Shown piece after piece: positions 1-8,537 of a stretch of 52,293 bases of DNA. The position numbers and the translations under genes were made by a program. Numbering within the stretch: the first letter of the stretch is position 1; every line of letters begins with the position of its first letter. This stretch comes from Clostridia bacterium (GTDB taxonomy: Bacteria; Bacillota; Clostridia; Oscillospirales; Acutalibacteraceae), in assembly GCA_029226955.1 (NCBI GenBank), contig JAQXZA010000138.1:1-52293 (forward strand), in the 5' to 3' direction. Under the pieces are notes generated by a model. It worked only from the letters and a program-made list of their open reading frames with translations, ran no database searches and was not told the origin of the DNA.

Positions 1-3
1 CAT
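1..3 (-). CDS. Start codon of a gene running off the left edge
   Basis: On the minus strand an ATG occupies the first three bases of the window. A strong Shine-Dalgarno GGAGGA (10-15) stands 6 nt upstream of it. Only the start codon is visible, so the product cannot be named. I saw no convincing promoter in the 192 nt between ilvE and this start, nor a terminator after ilvE, so it may be cotranscribed with ilvE. Confidence 0.5.
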
Positions 4-195
4 ATTTGTTCCTCCGTTCATAGGTTTCTTGTCAATTCCATTTTAACGGATTTTTAGCAAATATGCTCTACTTTTTTGAAAAAATTTTAAAAAGTTTTTT
101 TGACTCTATTTGCTTACCCCAACATTTATTATAGAGCCAAATTTTATGTATCGGGTGCTTTGAATTTTAGTTCACTTCATATACAAATTTTCAGA

Positions 196-1221
196 TTAGT
201 CAATAACCTTTATCCAGCCTTTTGGAGCTTCAATGCGTCCCATCTGAATACCTGTAAGTGTATCATAAAGTTTCTGAGTAATCGGTCCCATTTTTTCCAT
301 ACCACTTGGAAAACAAATTTCTTTTCCGTGATCGTTAATTTTGCCGACAGGGGAGATAACGGCTGCTGTTCCGCAAAGTCCACACTCAGCAAAATCCTTG
401 ATTTCATCAAAATATACTTCTCTTTCTTCTGTTTCAAGACCAAGATAATCTTTTGCAACAGTCATAATTGAACGTCTTGTGATAGAAGGAAGAATACTAC
501 TTGATTTAGGAGTTACAACTTTATTGTCTTTTGTAACAAATATGAAGTTTGCACCACCTGTTTCTTCAACCTTTGTTCTTGTTGCAGCATCAAGGTACAT
601 ATTTTCATCAAAACCTTCCTGATGAGCGGTAACAATAGCGTGAAGACTCATAGCATAATTAAGTCCGGCTTTTATATGACCTGTACCATTAGGAGCAGCT
701 CTATCGAAATCACTTACCTTAATAGTAATAGGTTTTGCACCACCTTTAAAATAAGGACCAACAGGCGTTGCGAAAATTCTGAACTGGAAATTGTCAGCAG
801 GTTTAACACCTATAACAGGATTTATGCCGAACATATAAGGACGCAGATAAAGTGTAGCACCTGTTCCGTAAGGTGGAACATAAGCTTCATTAGCTCTGAC
901 TGTTTTTTCAACGGCATCAATAAATCTATCAACAGGGAATACAGGCATTTCCATTCTTTTAGCAGAATTTGCAAGACGTTCTGCATTCAGGTCAGGACGG
1001 AACACAACTGTATGACCATTTTCGGTTGTGTATGCTTTAAGACCCTCAAAGATCGATTGTGAGTATTGAAGAACACATGCACATTCACTCAGTGTAATCA
1101 TATCATCATCAATCATTTCACCGTTATCCCAGGCACCGTCAGCATAGTTGGAAACATAGCGTTTGTCAGTTTTGATATAGCCGAATCCGAGATTTGACCA
1201 ATCAATATTTTTCTTATCCAT
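196..1221 (-). CDS. ilvE: Branched-chain amino acid aminotransferase
   Basis: This PLP enzyme (fold type IV) transfers the amino group between glutamate and the branched-chain 2-oxo acids, the last step of Ile/Leu/Val synthesis and the first of their breakdown, in the cytoplasm. At 341 aa it has the length of the BCAT II type. The PLP-binding lysine is K184 in GHIKAGLNYA, and the VEETGGANFIF stretch near residue 218 carries the acidic residue that contacts the PLP ring nitrogen. A GAAAGGAAG ribosome site precedes the ATG. It has its own strong promoter (1306-1334) and a hairpin in the leader, but no T-box. No other branched-chain biosynthesis gene is nearby. Confidence 0.95.
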   Translation of the reverse strand: MDKKNIDWSNLGFGYIKTDKRYVSNYADGAWDNGEMIDDDMITLSECACVLQYSQSIFEGLKAYTTENGHTVVFRPDLNAERLANSAKRMEMPVFPVDRFIDAVEKTVRANEAYVPPYGTGATLYLRPYMFGINPVIGVKPADNFQFRIFATPVGPYFKGGAKPITIKVSDFDRAAPNGTGHIKAGLNYAMSLHAIVTAHQEGFDENMYLDAATRTKVEETGGANFIFVTKDNKVVTPKSSSILPSITRRSIMTVAKDYLGLETEEREVYFDEIKDFAECGLCGTAAVISPVGKINDHGKEICFPSGMEKMGPITQKLYDTLTGIQMGRIEAPKGWIKVID

Positions 1222-1247
1222 TGTAAGAACTTCCTTTCAAATTTTAA

Positions 1248-1292
1248 ATAGCTGATAAATTTTTCTTCATAAAATCAATAATTCTCAGCTAT
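1248..1292 (-). other. Hairpin in the ilvE leader
   Basis: Arms ATAGCTGA (1248-1255) and TCAGCTAT (1285-1292) are perfectly complementary, and one more A-T pair extends them. The loop is 29 nt. It lies between the promoter and the ribosome site of ilvE, so it would form in the 5' leader. No U-run follows and its function is unknown. Confidence 0.4.
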
Positions 1293-1305
1293 TCATACTA
1301 AAAGT

Positions 1306-1334
1306 ATAATATCACTAAATTAAATCGGTGTCAA
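1306..1334 (-). promoter_or_regulatory. ilvE promoter
   Basis: On the minus strand TTGACA (1329-1334) is followed after 17 nt by TATTAT (1306-1311). This is a near-consensus sigma-A promoter and gives an ilvE leader of about 80 nt. Confidence 0.75.
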
Positions 1335-1524
1335 TATTTAGCATTATCAAAAAATCAATAAAATGGAATATAAGTCAGGGGTTGGCGGTGAGAAAATGGG
1401 AATACTTGAAATTCCAAGAAACTTAGCAATATCAATACAGCGTAACTTTAAAATAGCTAATTATATAAAATTAATATTTTATATAATTCAGAGTAGGGGT
1501 TAATAAGAAATTTTAATATAATAA
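1335..1524. other. Intergenic region with an AT-only palindrome
   Basis: Between the ilvE promoter and the DUF6873 gene the clear structure is a perfect inverted repeat of pure A/T: a 13-base arm at 1459-1471, a 4-base loop, and the second arm at 1476-1488. It may end the DUF6873 transcript, although the typical GC stem and U-run are missing. A 35-codon plus-strand frame at 1396-1503 runs through the palindrome and is not convincing. Confidence 0.4.
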
Positions 1525-2283
1525 TCAGCAAATCTCCATTACAGGCAGAATCCCGCCAATATCATATAGTATTTTGCCAGACAATGATAATAAATCAATA
1601 TGATAGTTATTAGCAAAATCTTTTATATTTAAATAGTCTTTATGTAATTTTATATTTCCGCTAAATGCCAAAGTGTGTTTATCAATAAGTCCACAAGTGC
1701 CTCCAATAAATCCATAATTATAACCATCAAGTCTGATACCACCATTACTGATTTTTAAAACATCAATTTGATTCTTTCTGCATAAATTATATATTGATTC
1801 ATCTGCGGTGATTAAAGCATTGCTTGAAATAATTGCAGATGAACATTTTGAATAACCTTGATTTGTATGGAGTATTTTAAAGCGATTGTTTTGACAAAAA
1901 TCAATAATATTTTTGTCAACATATTTTGTATTGCAAATCAAATTATTACCGAAAATACATACATTTAATGCAGATATATTCGGATATGTTCCGCAAATTT
2001 TATCAGAACTGAAAATTATATCAGCATTTATCAATTTTAATTTGTTAATCAATCCGGAATTATTCCGTGCAACCACAAATTTATTGTTGTTGATGTGACA
2101 AACACCCATATCTGAATGATATGCTTCTGCACCTTTTGTACCATTTAATTTATCAGGAACAATTACATTTATATCATAGTGGTGAATTTCCTGTAAAAGT
2201 TCTGGTATATAATCTGACATTATAACACATGATACTCTGTTTGATGGAAGATTTGAATTATTTATAAAGTGAAAATTACTCAT
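1525..2283 (-). CDS. DUF6873-like protein, probable GME (guanidino-modifying-enzyme) fold
   Basis: The 252-aa protein has no signal peptide or membrane segment. I recognise it as a member of the DUF6873 group seen in Clostridia, which is described as having the five-bladed fold of arginine deiminases and amidinotransferases. Support is the YHSDMGVCHI stretch near residues 55-64 and the GFIGGTCGL stretch near residue 190, which could supply His/Asp and Cys of an active site. Substrate and activity are unknown. A ribosome site AGGTGA precedes the ATG by 8 nt. It lies 14 nt after the MacB-like permease gene, so the two are probably cotranscribed. The family call is from memory of the motifs. Confidence 0.55.
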   Translation of the reverse strand: MSNFHFINNSNLPSNRVSCVIMSDYIPELLQEIHHYDINVIVPDKLNGTKGAEAYHSDMGVCHINNNKFVVARNNSGLINKLKLINADIIFSSDKICGTYPNISALNVCIFGNNLICNTKYVDKNIIDFCQNNRFKILHTNQGYSKCSSAIISSNALITADESIYNLCRKNQIDVLKISNGGIRLDGYNYGFIGGTCGLIDKHTLAFSGNIKLHKDYLNIKDFANNYHIDLLSLSGKILYDIGGILPVMEIC

Positions 2284-2297
2284 TTTAATTCACCTGT

Positions 2298-3479
2298 TCA
2301 ATAAGTTCTTAGTGCATCGACAGGTTTTAATTTTGATGCTTTAACAGCCGGATAAATACCAAAAATTGAACCTGTTATTATTGATAAAAGCATTGTAAAT
2401 ATAATTATATCAATTCGTGGTTTGAACGTCAATCCTAATGCCAATGTTCCAAGTAACGATATAATCATACCACAAAAAATTCCACAAACACAACCCATAA
2501 CCGACAATATTGCTGCTTCAGATAAAAATTCAGCAATAATATTTTTTGATGAAGCTCCTATAGATTTTTTGATACCTATTTCACGTGTTCTTTCAGTAAC
2601 AGATACAAGCATAACATTCATAATATTTAAATTTGCGACCAATAATGATACGGCACCCACTGATGATAATATAATTGTGAAAATATTCATTATATTATTC
2701 AAATTCTCTTTTTGTTGTGCAAGATTGGTTACTGTATATACATCGTGTACATTTGAATTTCGCTCGATTGTTTTAATAATATCTTTTCCTGCTTTTTCTG
2801 AGTCTATATTACTTTTTAGTCTTATGGCAATTTGTGAATAATTACTGCTGTGAATTGTTGTCTGCATTGTGGTATAAGGAATATATACAAAATTAGGAAT
2901 ATAAGTCCCCATCATATTTTGAAGCAAGCCGCTGCCGGTTTTTAATATTCCTACTACTTTATATTCATCACTTATTCCGTTATTTATAATAATTATCTTT
3001 CTGCCTACAATGTTGTCTGTTCCGTAATGACTATCTGCAAATTTTTGATCTACTAAGCATATTTTTGATGTAGATTTAATATCTCCTGCATTTATAAATC
3101 TCCCATATATTAAATTCAAAGAAATAACGTCCTTAGCATATTGATTGATTCCCCACAGATATACCGAAGATTTTTCATCACGAACATAAACATCTGTATT
3201 TTCAAACATTATTGGCATCGCATATTCAACGTAAGGCAAAGATTGAATAGTTTTTAGTTCTTTTTTTGTCAGAGGTGCAGAATTATTTTTAAGACTTACA
3301 GTAAGACCACCCATACCTAAACCGTCTATTTCGTCAGATAATGCACTGCTGCCGCATTGACTTATATTGCTGATTAGTATTACTGATGTAATTCCGATAG
3401 ATATTCCGATAATTGTTAAAAAGGTTCTTCCCTTTTTTCTGAACAATATTCTTAATGTGTTTCGGATAATATCAATCAT
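2298..3479 (-). CDS. MacB/FtsX-family ABC transporter permease
   Basis: This 393-aa protein has the MacB layout: one membrane helix at about residues 15-38, a large extracytoplasmic MacB_PCD-type domain (about 40-265), then three membrane helices in the last 125 residues. The TERTREIGIKKSIGAS motif before the last helices is typical of FtsX-like permeases. Such permeases act with a cytoplasmic ATPase and an adaptor to push peptides, toxins or lipoproteins out by mechanotransmission. The adaptor gene lies directly upstream and overlaps it by 8 nt. The usual ATPase gene is not adjacent, so it must be supplied from elsewhere or has been lost. The substrate is unknown. Confidence 0.85.
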   Translation of the reverse strand: MIDIIRNTLRILFRKKGRTFLTIIGISIGITSVILISNISQCGSSALSDEIDGLGMGGLTVSLKNNSAPLTKKELKTIQSLPYVEYAMPIMFENTDVYVRDEKSSVYLWGINQYAKDVISLNLIYGRFINAGDIKSTSKICLVDQKFADSHYGTDNIVGRKIIIINNGISDEYKVVGILKTGSGLLQNMMGTYIPNFVYIPYTTMQTTIHSSNYSQIAIRLKSNIDSEKAGKDIIKTIERNSNVHDVYTVTNLAQQKENLNNIMNIFTIILSSVGAVSLLVANLNIMNVMLVSVTERTREIGIKKSIGASSKNIIAEFLSEAAILSVMGCVCGIFCGMIISLLGTLALGLTFKPRIDIIIFTMLLSIITGSIFGIYPAVKASKLKPVDALRTY

Positions 3480-4458
3480 CAGTATTCTCCTTCTTGATTA
3501 TAACATTTTGTCCGTTATGAACCGAATCGCAGTTTTTAATCAATACCTCGCCACTTTTTATTCCCGATTTCACAAGCACCCCGTCTTTATATTCTGTACC
3601 CGTTTTTATATATGTTTTAACAGCTTTTGATTTATTGATTTTATAAACATATTCTCCTGAATCATCAGAACGGATACATTCGTATGGTATAATTATTACA
3701 TTTTTGTCAGTAGAAGTGATAATTGAACAATTAGCAGTATATCCAGGGCGGACATTATCAACTATATCATCTAATGTAATAATAACCTCAACTGAGGTTT
3801 CTTTTCCTGTTAAACCGCTTGTTTGTTTTGCTTCATTAGCAACGCTGGTAACAGTACCATTATATACTTTATCTTTTAACGCCGTAAATGTTATTTCAGC
3901 TCGTTGTCCTGTTTCAATTTTTTCGATAGAGGTTTCATTGATATTTACAGAAATTTCAAATGATTCTTTTTCGGATATTCTCAGGATTTCAGAACCTTTT
4001 TCAACAAAATCTCCATCAGAAATATTTACTCCTGACACATTACCGCTTTTATCAGCATATACAGTTTCAGAAACAGCATATTCTTTTAATTTTTTTATGG
4101 TATTATTTGCAGTATCTGAATGTGAAATATTAGCATATATATTTTTTATTTCGGGATACTCAGCAATAACGTTTTTATATTTGTCTGTTTTATAGTATGA
4201 ATATACAGGGTCGCCCTTGTTGATATAATCACCATCATTAACAAGAACTTTATCTATTATACATTCATTTTTTGCAATAACAGGTTTGTCTGTACTGTAT
4301 TGGAGCCTTCCCTGTGCAGAAACAGTGTTATCAATATCTCTGTAAGTTATTTTTAATGTATAAACATCTGATGAATCTTTATTTATAATAAATCCTGACA
4401 TAATGATTAAAGATATAATTATGATAGTTATAAATAATAAGTAAAAATATTTTTTCAT
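3472..4458 (-). CDS. HlyD/RND-type membrane fusion (adaptor) protein
   Basis: At 328 aa it has an N-terminal membrane anchor (about residues 5-24), then a barrel-sandwich (lipoyl-like) region with the paired halves around VINDGDYINKGDPV and VNISDGDFVEKGSEI, and a beta-barrel region toward the C terminus. These adaptors link a MacB-type permease to the cell exterior. It is the first gene of the apparent operon adaptor, permease, DUF6873. A palindrome (4480-4496) lies 22 nt upstream of its start. Unlike typical clusters, no ATP-binding protein gene sits between adaptor and permease. Confidence 0.85.
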   Translation of the reverse strand: MKKYFYLLFITIIIISLIIMSGFIINKDSSDVYTLKITYRDIDNTVSAQGRLQYSTDKPVIAKNECIIDKVLVNDGDYINKGDPVYSYYKTDKYKNVIAEYPEIKNIYANISHSDTANNTIKKLKEYAVSETVYADKSGNVSGVNISDGDFVEKGSEILRISEKESFEISVNINETSIEKIETGQRAEITFTALKDKVYNGTVTSVANEAKQTSGLTGKETSVEVIITLDDIVDNVRPGYTANCSIITSTDKNVIIIPYECIRSDDSGEYVYKINKSKAVKTYIKTGTEYKDGVLVKSGIKSGEVLIKNCDSVHNGQNVIIKKENTDD

Positions 4459-4479
4459 TACCGCTCATCTCCCTGTTTT

Positions 4480-4496
4480 AGTATTTGAAAAATACT
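4480..4496 (-). promoter_or_regulatory. Palindrome upstream of the adaptor gene, possible operator
   Basis: AGTATTT (4480-4486) and AAATACT (4490-4496) are perfect inverted arms around a 3-base centre. It lies between a GGGAGATGAG ribosome site and the AT-rich region where a promoter should be. A repressor site for the export operon is possible. The regulator is unknown. Confidence 0.35.
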
Positions 4497-4553
4497 GCTA
4501 AATATTTAACATAAAAAAATATATTAAAATTTTTCTTTTGGATTTTATTCTAC

Positions 4554-4581
4554 TTTACATAAATCACAGATATGATATAAT
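4554..4581 (+). promoter_or_regulatory. Promoter of the PAP2 phosphatase gene
   Basis: TTTACA (4554-4559), a 16-nt spacer and TATAAT (4576-4581), with TG one base before the -10 (extended -10). The leader is about 25 nt. Confidence 0.7.
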
Positions 4582-4610
4582 AAATATACAATAAATTGCA
4601 GGAGAATATT

Positions 4611-5138
4611 ATGGAATGGGAATTTTATATACTTGATTTTATACATAAATATTTAAGCAATCCTGTTATGGATGTTATTATGAAATTTGTTTCTTTTTTA
4701 GGAACGTTCGGCATAATATGGATTGCTATTACAATTATCCTGTTATGTACAAAAAAGTATCGTTTACTTGGACGCTCGCTGACTATAAATCTTGTTGTAA
4801 ACCTTGTTGCTTGCAATTTAGTCATAAAGCCAATAGTTGCAAGACTGCGTCCTTTTGAATTTAACCAGTCAATAAACCTTTTGGTTTCTGCACCGACTGA
4901 TTCATCTTTTCCATCGGGACATACTCTTTTTGCTTTTGCCGCTGCAACAATAATTTTTATCTATAACAAAAAAGTCGGACTGCTGATGTATCTTTTTGCT
5001 TGCATAATGGCATTTTCAAGACTTTATCTTTATGTTCATTTTCCGACAGATGTTGCTTTTGGAGCAGTTTTAGGAATAATTCTGGCAATAACATCACATA
5101 TGCTTGAAAAAGCTATCTTTAAACCAAAATCAGAATAA
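4611..5138 (+). CDS. PAP2-family membrane phosphatase
   Basis: This 175-aa polytopic membrane protein carries all three motifs of the lipid phosphate phosphatase family: K73-x6-R80-P81, PSGH at 101-104 and SR-x5-H-x3-D at 136-147. Family members remove phosphate from undecaprenyl pyrophosphate (BcrC-like) or from phosphatidate/phosphatidylglycerol phosphate (PgpB-like) on the outer face of the membrane. The sequence does not decide which. I choose ATG 4611 because AGGAG (4600-4604) lies 6 nt before it; the in-frame TTG at 4596 overlaps that site. It is monocistronic, with its own promoter and a shared terminator. Confidence 0.88.
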   Translation: MEWEFYILDFIHKYLSNPVMDVIMKFVSFLGTFGIIWIAITIILLCTKKYRLLGRSLTINLVVNLVACNLVIKPIVARLRPFEFNQSINLLVSAPTDSSFPSGHTLFAFAAATIIFIYNKKVGLLMYLFACIMAFSRLYLYVHFPTDVAFGAVLGIILAITSHMLEKAIFKPKSE

Positions 5139-5152
5139 AAATAAAGATTAAC

Positions 5153-5192
5153 AAAAAAGAGAAACCTAAAGTCAATCGGGTTTCTCTTTTTT
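5153..5192. terminator. Bidirectional terminator between the PAP2 gene and rsmA
   Basis: The 14-bp stem pairs 5153-5166 (six A then GAGAAACC) with 5179-5192 (GGTTTCTC then six T) around an 11-nt loop. It works on both strands. The rsmA stop codon (5172-5174) sits inside the loop. Confidence 0.85.
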
Positions 5193-6050
5193 GTTTATTT
5201 CTGAAAAGATATTTGATATTCTTGCAAACTGTTCCATTGACAGTTCCTCTGCCCTTGCATTTTGTTTTATCTCTGCACGAATAAGAATTTCATTTACAGC
5301 TTGTTTTGAAATTGACATTCCTGAGCTTAAAGAATTTGACAGTGTTTTTCTTCTTTGTAAAAATGAGCTTTTTACTACTTTAAAAAACATTTTTTCATCT
5401 GTTACAGAAACAGGCGGTTCTGTAAGAATGTTAAGTTTTATTACAGCAGAGTCAACCTTTGGTGCCGGAATAAAACTTCCTGCTGAAACCTTAAACAGCA
5501 TTTCAGGGGTCGAGTAATAGTGAACAGCCGCACTTATTGCTCCGGATTCTCTTGTTCCTGGTTTGGCACATATACGGTCAGCGGCTTCTTTTTGTACCAT
5601 TACAGTTAAAGAGTTTATAGGTAAACGTTCTTCAAGTAAACGCATTATAACAGGCGAAGTAATATAATAAGGCAAATTTGCACATATAACAACTTCACCG
5701 CTGTTAAATTCTTCTTTTATAAGTTGTTTGAAATCCAATTTTATTGCGTCAGCATTGATTACTTTTATATTATCAAAATCAGAAAGCGTTTCGTCAAGAA
5801 CAGGCAAAAGTCTTTTATCAAGTTCAACGGCAACAACTTTCCAGGCAATTTTTGCAAGCTCACAAGTCAAAACACCAGCACCTGGACCAATTTCAATTAC
5901 ACCTACTTTTTCCGACGCACCACACATCTGAGCCATACGTGGACAAACAGTAGGATTAACCAAAAAATTTTGCCCGAGAGATTTTGAAAATGTAAATCCG
6001 TGCTTTTGCAATACGGCTTTTACATACGAAATATCCGATAACTTATTCAT
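5172..6050 (-). CDS. rsmA: 16S rRNA (adenine1518/1519-N6) dimethyltransferase
   Basis: RsmA (KsgA) dimethylates two adjacent adenines in the 3'-terminal hairpin of 16S rRNA late in 30S assembly, using S-adenosylmethionine. The 292-aa protein shows the family signature SKSLGQNFLVNP, the SAM-binding IEIGPGAGVLT and the catalytic NLPYY (motif IV), followed by the small helical C-terminal domain. It is the last gene after ktrB and ktrA, 28 nt downstream of ktrA. In many Firmicutes it neighbours RNase M5; here the M5-like gene is 32 kb away. Confidence 0.96.
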   Translation of the reverse strand: MNKLSDISYVKAVLQKHGFTFSKSLGQNFLVNPTVCPRMAQMCGASEKVGVIEIGPGAGVLTCELAKIAWKVVAVELDKRLLPVLDETLSDFDNIKVINADAIKLDFKQLIKEEFNSGEVVICANLPYYITSPVIMRLLEERLPINSLTVMVQKEAADRICAKPGTRESGAISAAVHYYSTPEMLFKVSAGSFIPAPKVDSAVIKLNILTEPPVSVTDEKMFFKVVKSSFLQRRKTLSNSLSSGMSISKQAVNEILIRAEIKQNARAEELSMEQFARISNIFSEINKKEKPD

Positions 6051-6078
6051 ATATTCTCCTCATCAGGACTTTTAAATA

Positions 6079-6723
6079 TTATTTAGTCAATGCTCTTACA
6101 TTTGCTTCACTGCCCATTACCATAATAGTTTCTCCCTGAACAAAGACATGATCAGCATTTGGAAGAGGATATATTTTCTCATTGATCTTTGTTGCAAGTA
6201 TGCTGACAGAATATTTGTTACGTACAGAAATTTGTATGATACTTTTGCCAATCCAGTTATTCGGTACAGCAATTTCATATATTGCATATTCAGAGGTAAG
6301 CTCAATATAATCAAAAATATTTTTCGCACCAAATTTGACTGCCAACCGCTCGGCAATATCACGTTCAGCATAAACAACATAGTCAGCACCGTTTCTGAGT
6401 AAAAGTTTTTTGTGAACATCACGATTTGCACGGGCTATAACATATTTTGCCCCGTAATCTTTTAAAAGAACAGTTATTTCAAGAGTTGTCTGAAAATTAT
6501 CACCGATTGCAACAACACATATATCAAAATCGTTTATTCCAAGTGATGCCATAAAGCGTTCATTAGTAGCGTCACCTATCTGTATGTTTTGAACAATGTC
6601 AACAGTAGAATCTGCTCTTTCTTCATTTTTTTCAACGGCGAGAACTGTATTGCCCTCGTCTATAAACTTTTGTGCCATATGTCTTCCAAATCTTCCAAGT
6701 CCTATTATAAGTATCGATTTCAT
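6079..6723 (-). CDS. ktrA: Ktr potassium channel regulatory subunit (RCK/TrkA family)
   Basis: At 214 aa this is a single RCK unit: an N-terminal Rossmann domain with the G8-x-G10-x2-G13 nucleotide motif and an acidic residue in LAVEKNEE, then a TrkA_C domain (about residues 135-214). An octameric ring of such subunits binds ATP/ADP (and c-di-AMP in the C-terminal domain in several Firmicutes) and gates the KtrB membrane subunit. The ktrB gene lies 44 nt upstream, which fixes the pairing. An AAAGG ribosome site precedes the ATG. Confidence 0.93.
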   Translation of the reverse strand: MKSILIIGLGRFGRHMAQKFIDEGNTVLAVEKNEERADSTVDIVQNIQIGDATNERFMASLGINDFDICVVAIGDNFQTTLEITVLLKDYGAKYVIARANRDVHKKLLLRNGADYVVYAERDIAERLAVKFGAKNIFDYIELTSEYAIYEIAVPNNWIGKSIIQISVRNKYSVSILATKINEKIYPLPNADHVFVQGETIMVMGSEANVRALTK

Positions 6724-6767
6724 AATTCATATTCCTTTCAATATCAAATAATTGATTATTGTAGTAA

Positions 6768-8081
6768 TTAACCGACCTGTATTTTTTCTGACGGCATTCT
6801 TGACAATATTGCACCTTTTTCGGACGAAAATGCAAGCAACATAGTTATTGAACCGACTCTGCCGAACAACATAAGGAAAATAATTATTATTTCGCTTGGA
6901 ATACTTAAAATCGGTGTTATCCCCAAAGTTATGCCAACTGTTCCTATTGCAGATGAACATTCAAACAGCACTGTCATAAACGGTTGTCCGTCAATATCAG
7001 ATATAATCATTGATGTCGCAAAAGCCAATACGATATACATTACAAAGATACAGCAAGATGTTCTTATTACACCGTCTTCAAGTCTGCGTCCGAATGCCTC
7101 AATAGATTTTCTTCTTCTGAATGTTGTTATAACACTCATTATAAGAACCGCAAAAGTTGTTGTTTTCATACCTCCGGCAGTAGAACCTGTTGAACCTCCT
7201 ATAAACATAAGGAATATCATCATTGCCTTTGAAGACTGGGACATTGCATTTAAATCAATTGTATTAAAACCAGCTGTTCTCGCTGTTACAGACTGAAATA
7301 GTGAGGTCAATATCCGCTTATTCATTGACCAACCGGCTGTTTCGGGATTTCTTAGCTCAAAAAGAAAAATAACTAATGCACCACCAAAAATCAGTATTAC
7401 GGTAACAAGAAGAACCAGTTTTGTATGAAGTTTGTACTTATGAGCAGAAAACTTGTTTGTCATCATATCGTACCATACAAAAAAGCCGATTCCACCGACA
7501 ATTATCAGTATCATTATAACCGAACATACATACCAGTTATCCGTCAATGATGTAAGCGAGGAAAATTGTTCAAAGCGTCCCATTAGATCAAATCCGGCAT
7601 TACAAAAAGCTGAAACTGAATGGAACAATGAATAGTACAATCCGGTTCCGAATCCTAAAAGCGGACAAAAATAAAAGGAAAGCAACAATGTGCCAAGTGT
7701 TTCCATAATAGCTGAACCGAGAAAAATGAACTTTGTCATTTTTACAACTCCGCCGACCTGCGGCGACGCTATTGAATCCTGTAAAATAAAACGAGATGTA
7801 AGTCCTATTTTCTTTTTTGTAAATGACACAAGTGTTATTGCGATTGTCATATATCCTATACCACCTATTTGTATAAGAATTAATATAACAATTTGTGCAA
7901 AGAGCGTCCAATGCGTAAATGTATCAAAACGTATCAATCCTGTTACGCATGTTGCGGATGTCGAAGTAAAAAGGGCATCAAGAAAATTAGTACTTCCGGG
8001 TGTCTTTGATGCAAAAGGAAGTGACAGGAGTGCCGCTCCAACAAGTATCAATGCACAATATCCAAGAAGTATTATTTTCAT
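6768..8081 (-). CDS. ktrB: Ktr/Trk-type potassium uptake membrane subunit
   Basis: This membrane protein has the four M1-P-M2 repeats of the TrkH/KtrB superfamily. The pore-loop glycines are visible in ATCVTGL, AFCNAGFD, TARTAGFNT and AIGTVGIT. With KtrA it forms a sodium-dependent potassium uptake system. The ATG at 8081 has no ribosome site. The frame stays open upstream to 8135, where two ATT codons follow a strong GAGGTGA (8142-8148), and the 18 extra residues (ending FQKLSS) look like the usual KtrB N terminus. The true start may therefore be ATT at 8135 (455 aa). The promoter is at 8245-8273. No ydaO-type c-di-AMP riboswitch is seen in the leader. Confidence 0.93.
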   Translation of the reverse strand: MKIILLGYCALILVGAALLSLPFASKTPGSTNFLDALFTSTSATCVTGLIRFDTFTHWTLFAQIVILILIQIGGIGYMTIAITLVSFTKKKIGLTSRFILQDSIASPQVGGVVKMTKFIFLGSAIMETLGTLLLSFYFCPLLGFGTGLYYSLFHSVSAFCNAGFDLMGRFEQFSSLTSLTDNWYVCSVIMILIIVGGIGFFVWYDMMTNKFSAHKYKLHTKLVLLVTVILIFGGALVIFLFELRNPETAGWSMNKRILTSLFQSVTARTAGFNTIDLNAMSQSSKAMMIFLMFIGGSTGSTAGGMKTTTFAVLIMSVITTFRRRKSIEAFGRRLEDGVIRTSCCIFVMYIVLAFATSMIISDIDGQPFMTVLFECSSAIGTVGITLGITPILSIPSEIIIIFLMLFGRVGSITMLLAFSSEKGAILSRMPSEKIQVG

Positions 8082-8244
8082 TGAAGAAAGTTTCTGAAAT
8101 TTTGAAAGAATAAACTTTATACAATTTTTAATAATACCTGTTCACCTCAATCAATAGTCTTAACAGTACAGAAAATATGCTATACCTGATAAGACATTGT
8201 ATAATTTAACAATAATCCCAAAAAAGATTTATAATATATAAGAT

Positions 8245-8273
8245 ATTTTAGAAGACTATTATGTTTTTGTCAA
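8245..8273 (-). promoter_or_regulatory. Promoter of ktrB-ktrA-rsmA
   Basis: On the minus strand TTGACA (8268-8273), 17 nt, TAAAAT (8245-8250). A 9-base inverted repeat links the spacer (8252-8260, AAGACTATT on the plus strand) with a site just before the ribosome-binding site (8153-8161, AATAGTCTT). The leader is about 100 nt and very AT-rich. Confidence 0.75.
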
Positions 8274-8455
8274 GATATAAGCACAATTTATCCGAAAATA
8301 TTTATGTAATCTATAATATAAAAATCATAAAATATTGTAATTTCTTGTATAATCTCAGTTAAAATTATCTTTTACAAAACTATAATTTACCACTAATAAT
8401 ATAATTTTTAAACAAAATTTTACTAAAATACATTGATATTTGTAGTTTAATATCA
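8274..8455. other. AT-rich spacer between divergent ktr and DHHW promoters
   Basis: Apart from the two promoters, the roughly 390-nt region between the divergent genes holds no open frame, riboswitch-like fold or repeat that I could support. It is extremely AT-rich. Confidence 0.6.
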
Positions 8456-8484
8456 TTGCAAAGAATAATTTGTTATGTTATACT
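8456..8484 (+). promoter_or_regulatory. Promoter of the DHHW lipoprotein gene
   Basis: TTGCAA (8456-8461), 17 nt, TATACT (8479-8484). An AGGAGG ribosome site lies before the ATG at 8538. Confidence 0.7.
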
Positions 8485-8537
8485 TTTTATGCTAAAAACT
8501 ATGAGTTTATAATTTTAATATAAATTAGGAGGTCATT

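Noticed and set aside
622-1062. Open frame antisense to ilvE
   Set aside because: Shadow of the conserved ilvE frame; no ribosome site and no family resemblance.
1396-1503. Plus-strand 35-codon frame with GGTGAG before the ATG
   Set aside because: It runs through the AT palindrome, encodes a low-complexity Ile-rich end and lacks a recognisable promoter; chance is more likely.
8136-8245. c-di-AMP (ydaO-type) riboswitch before ktrB
   Set aside because: Common in this setting, so I looked for it, but the leader is almost pure A/T and lacks the conserved G-rich core.
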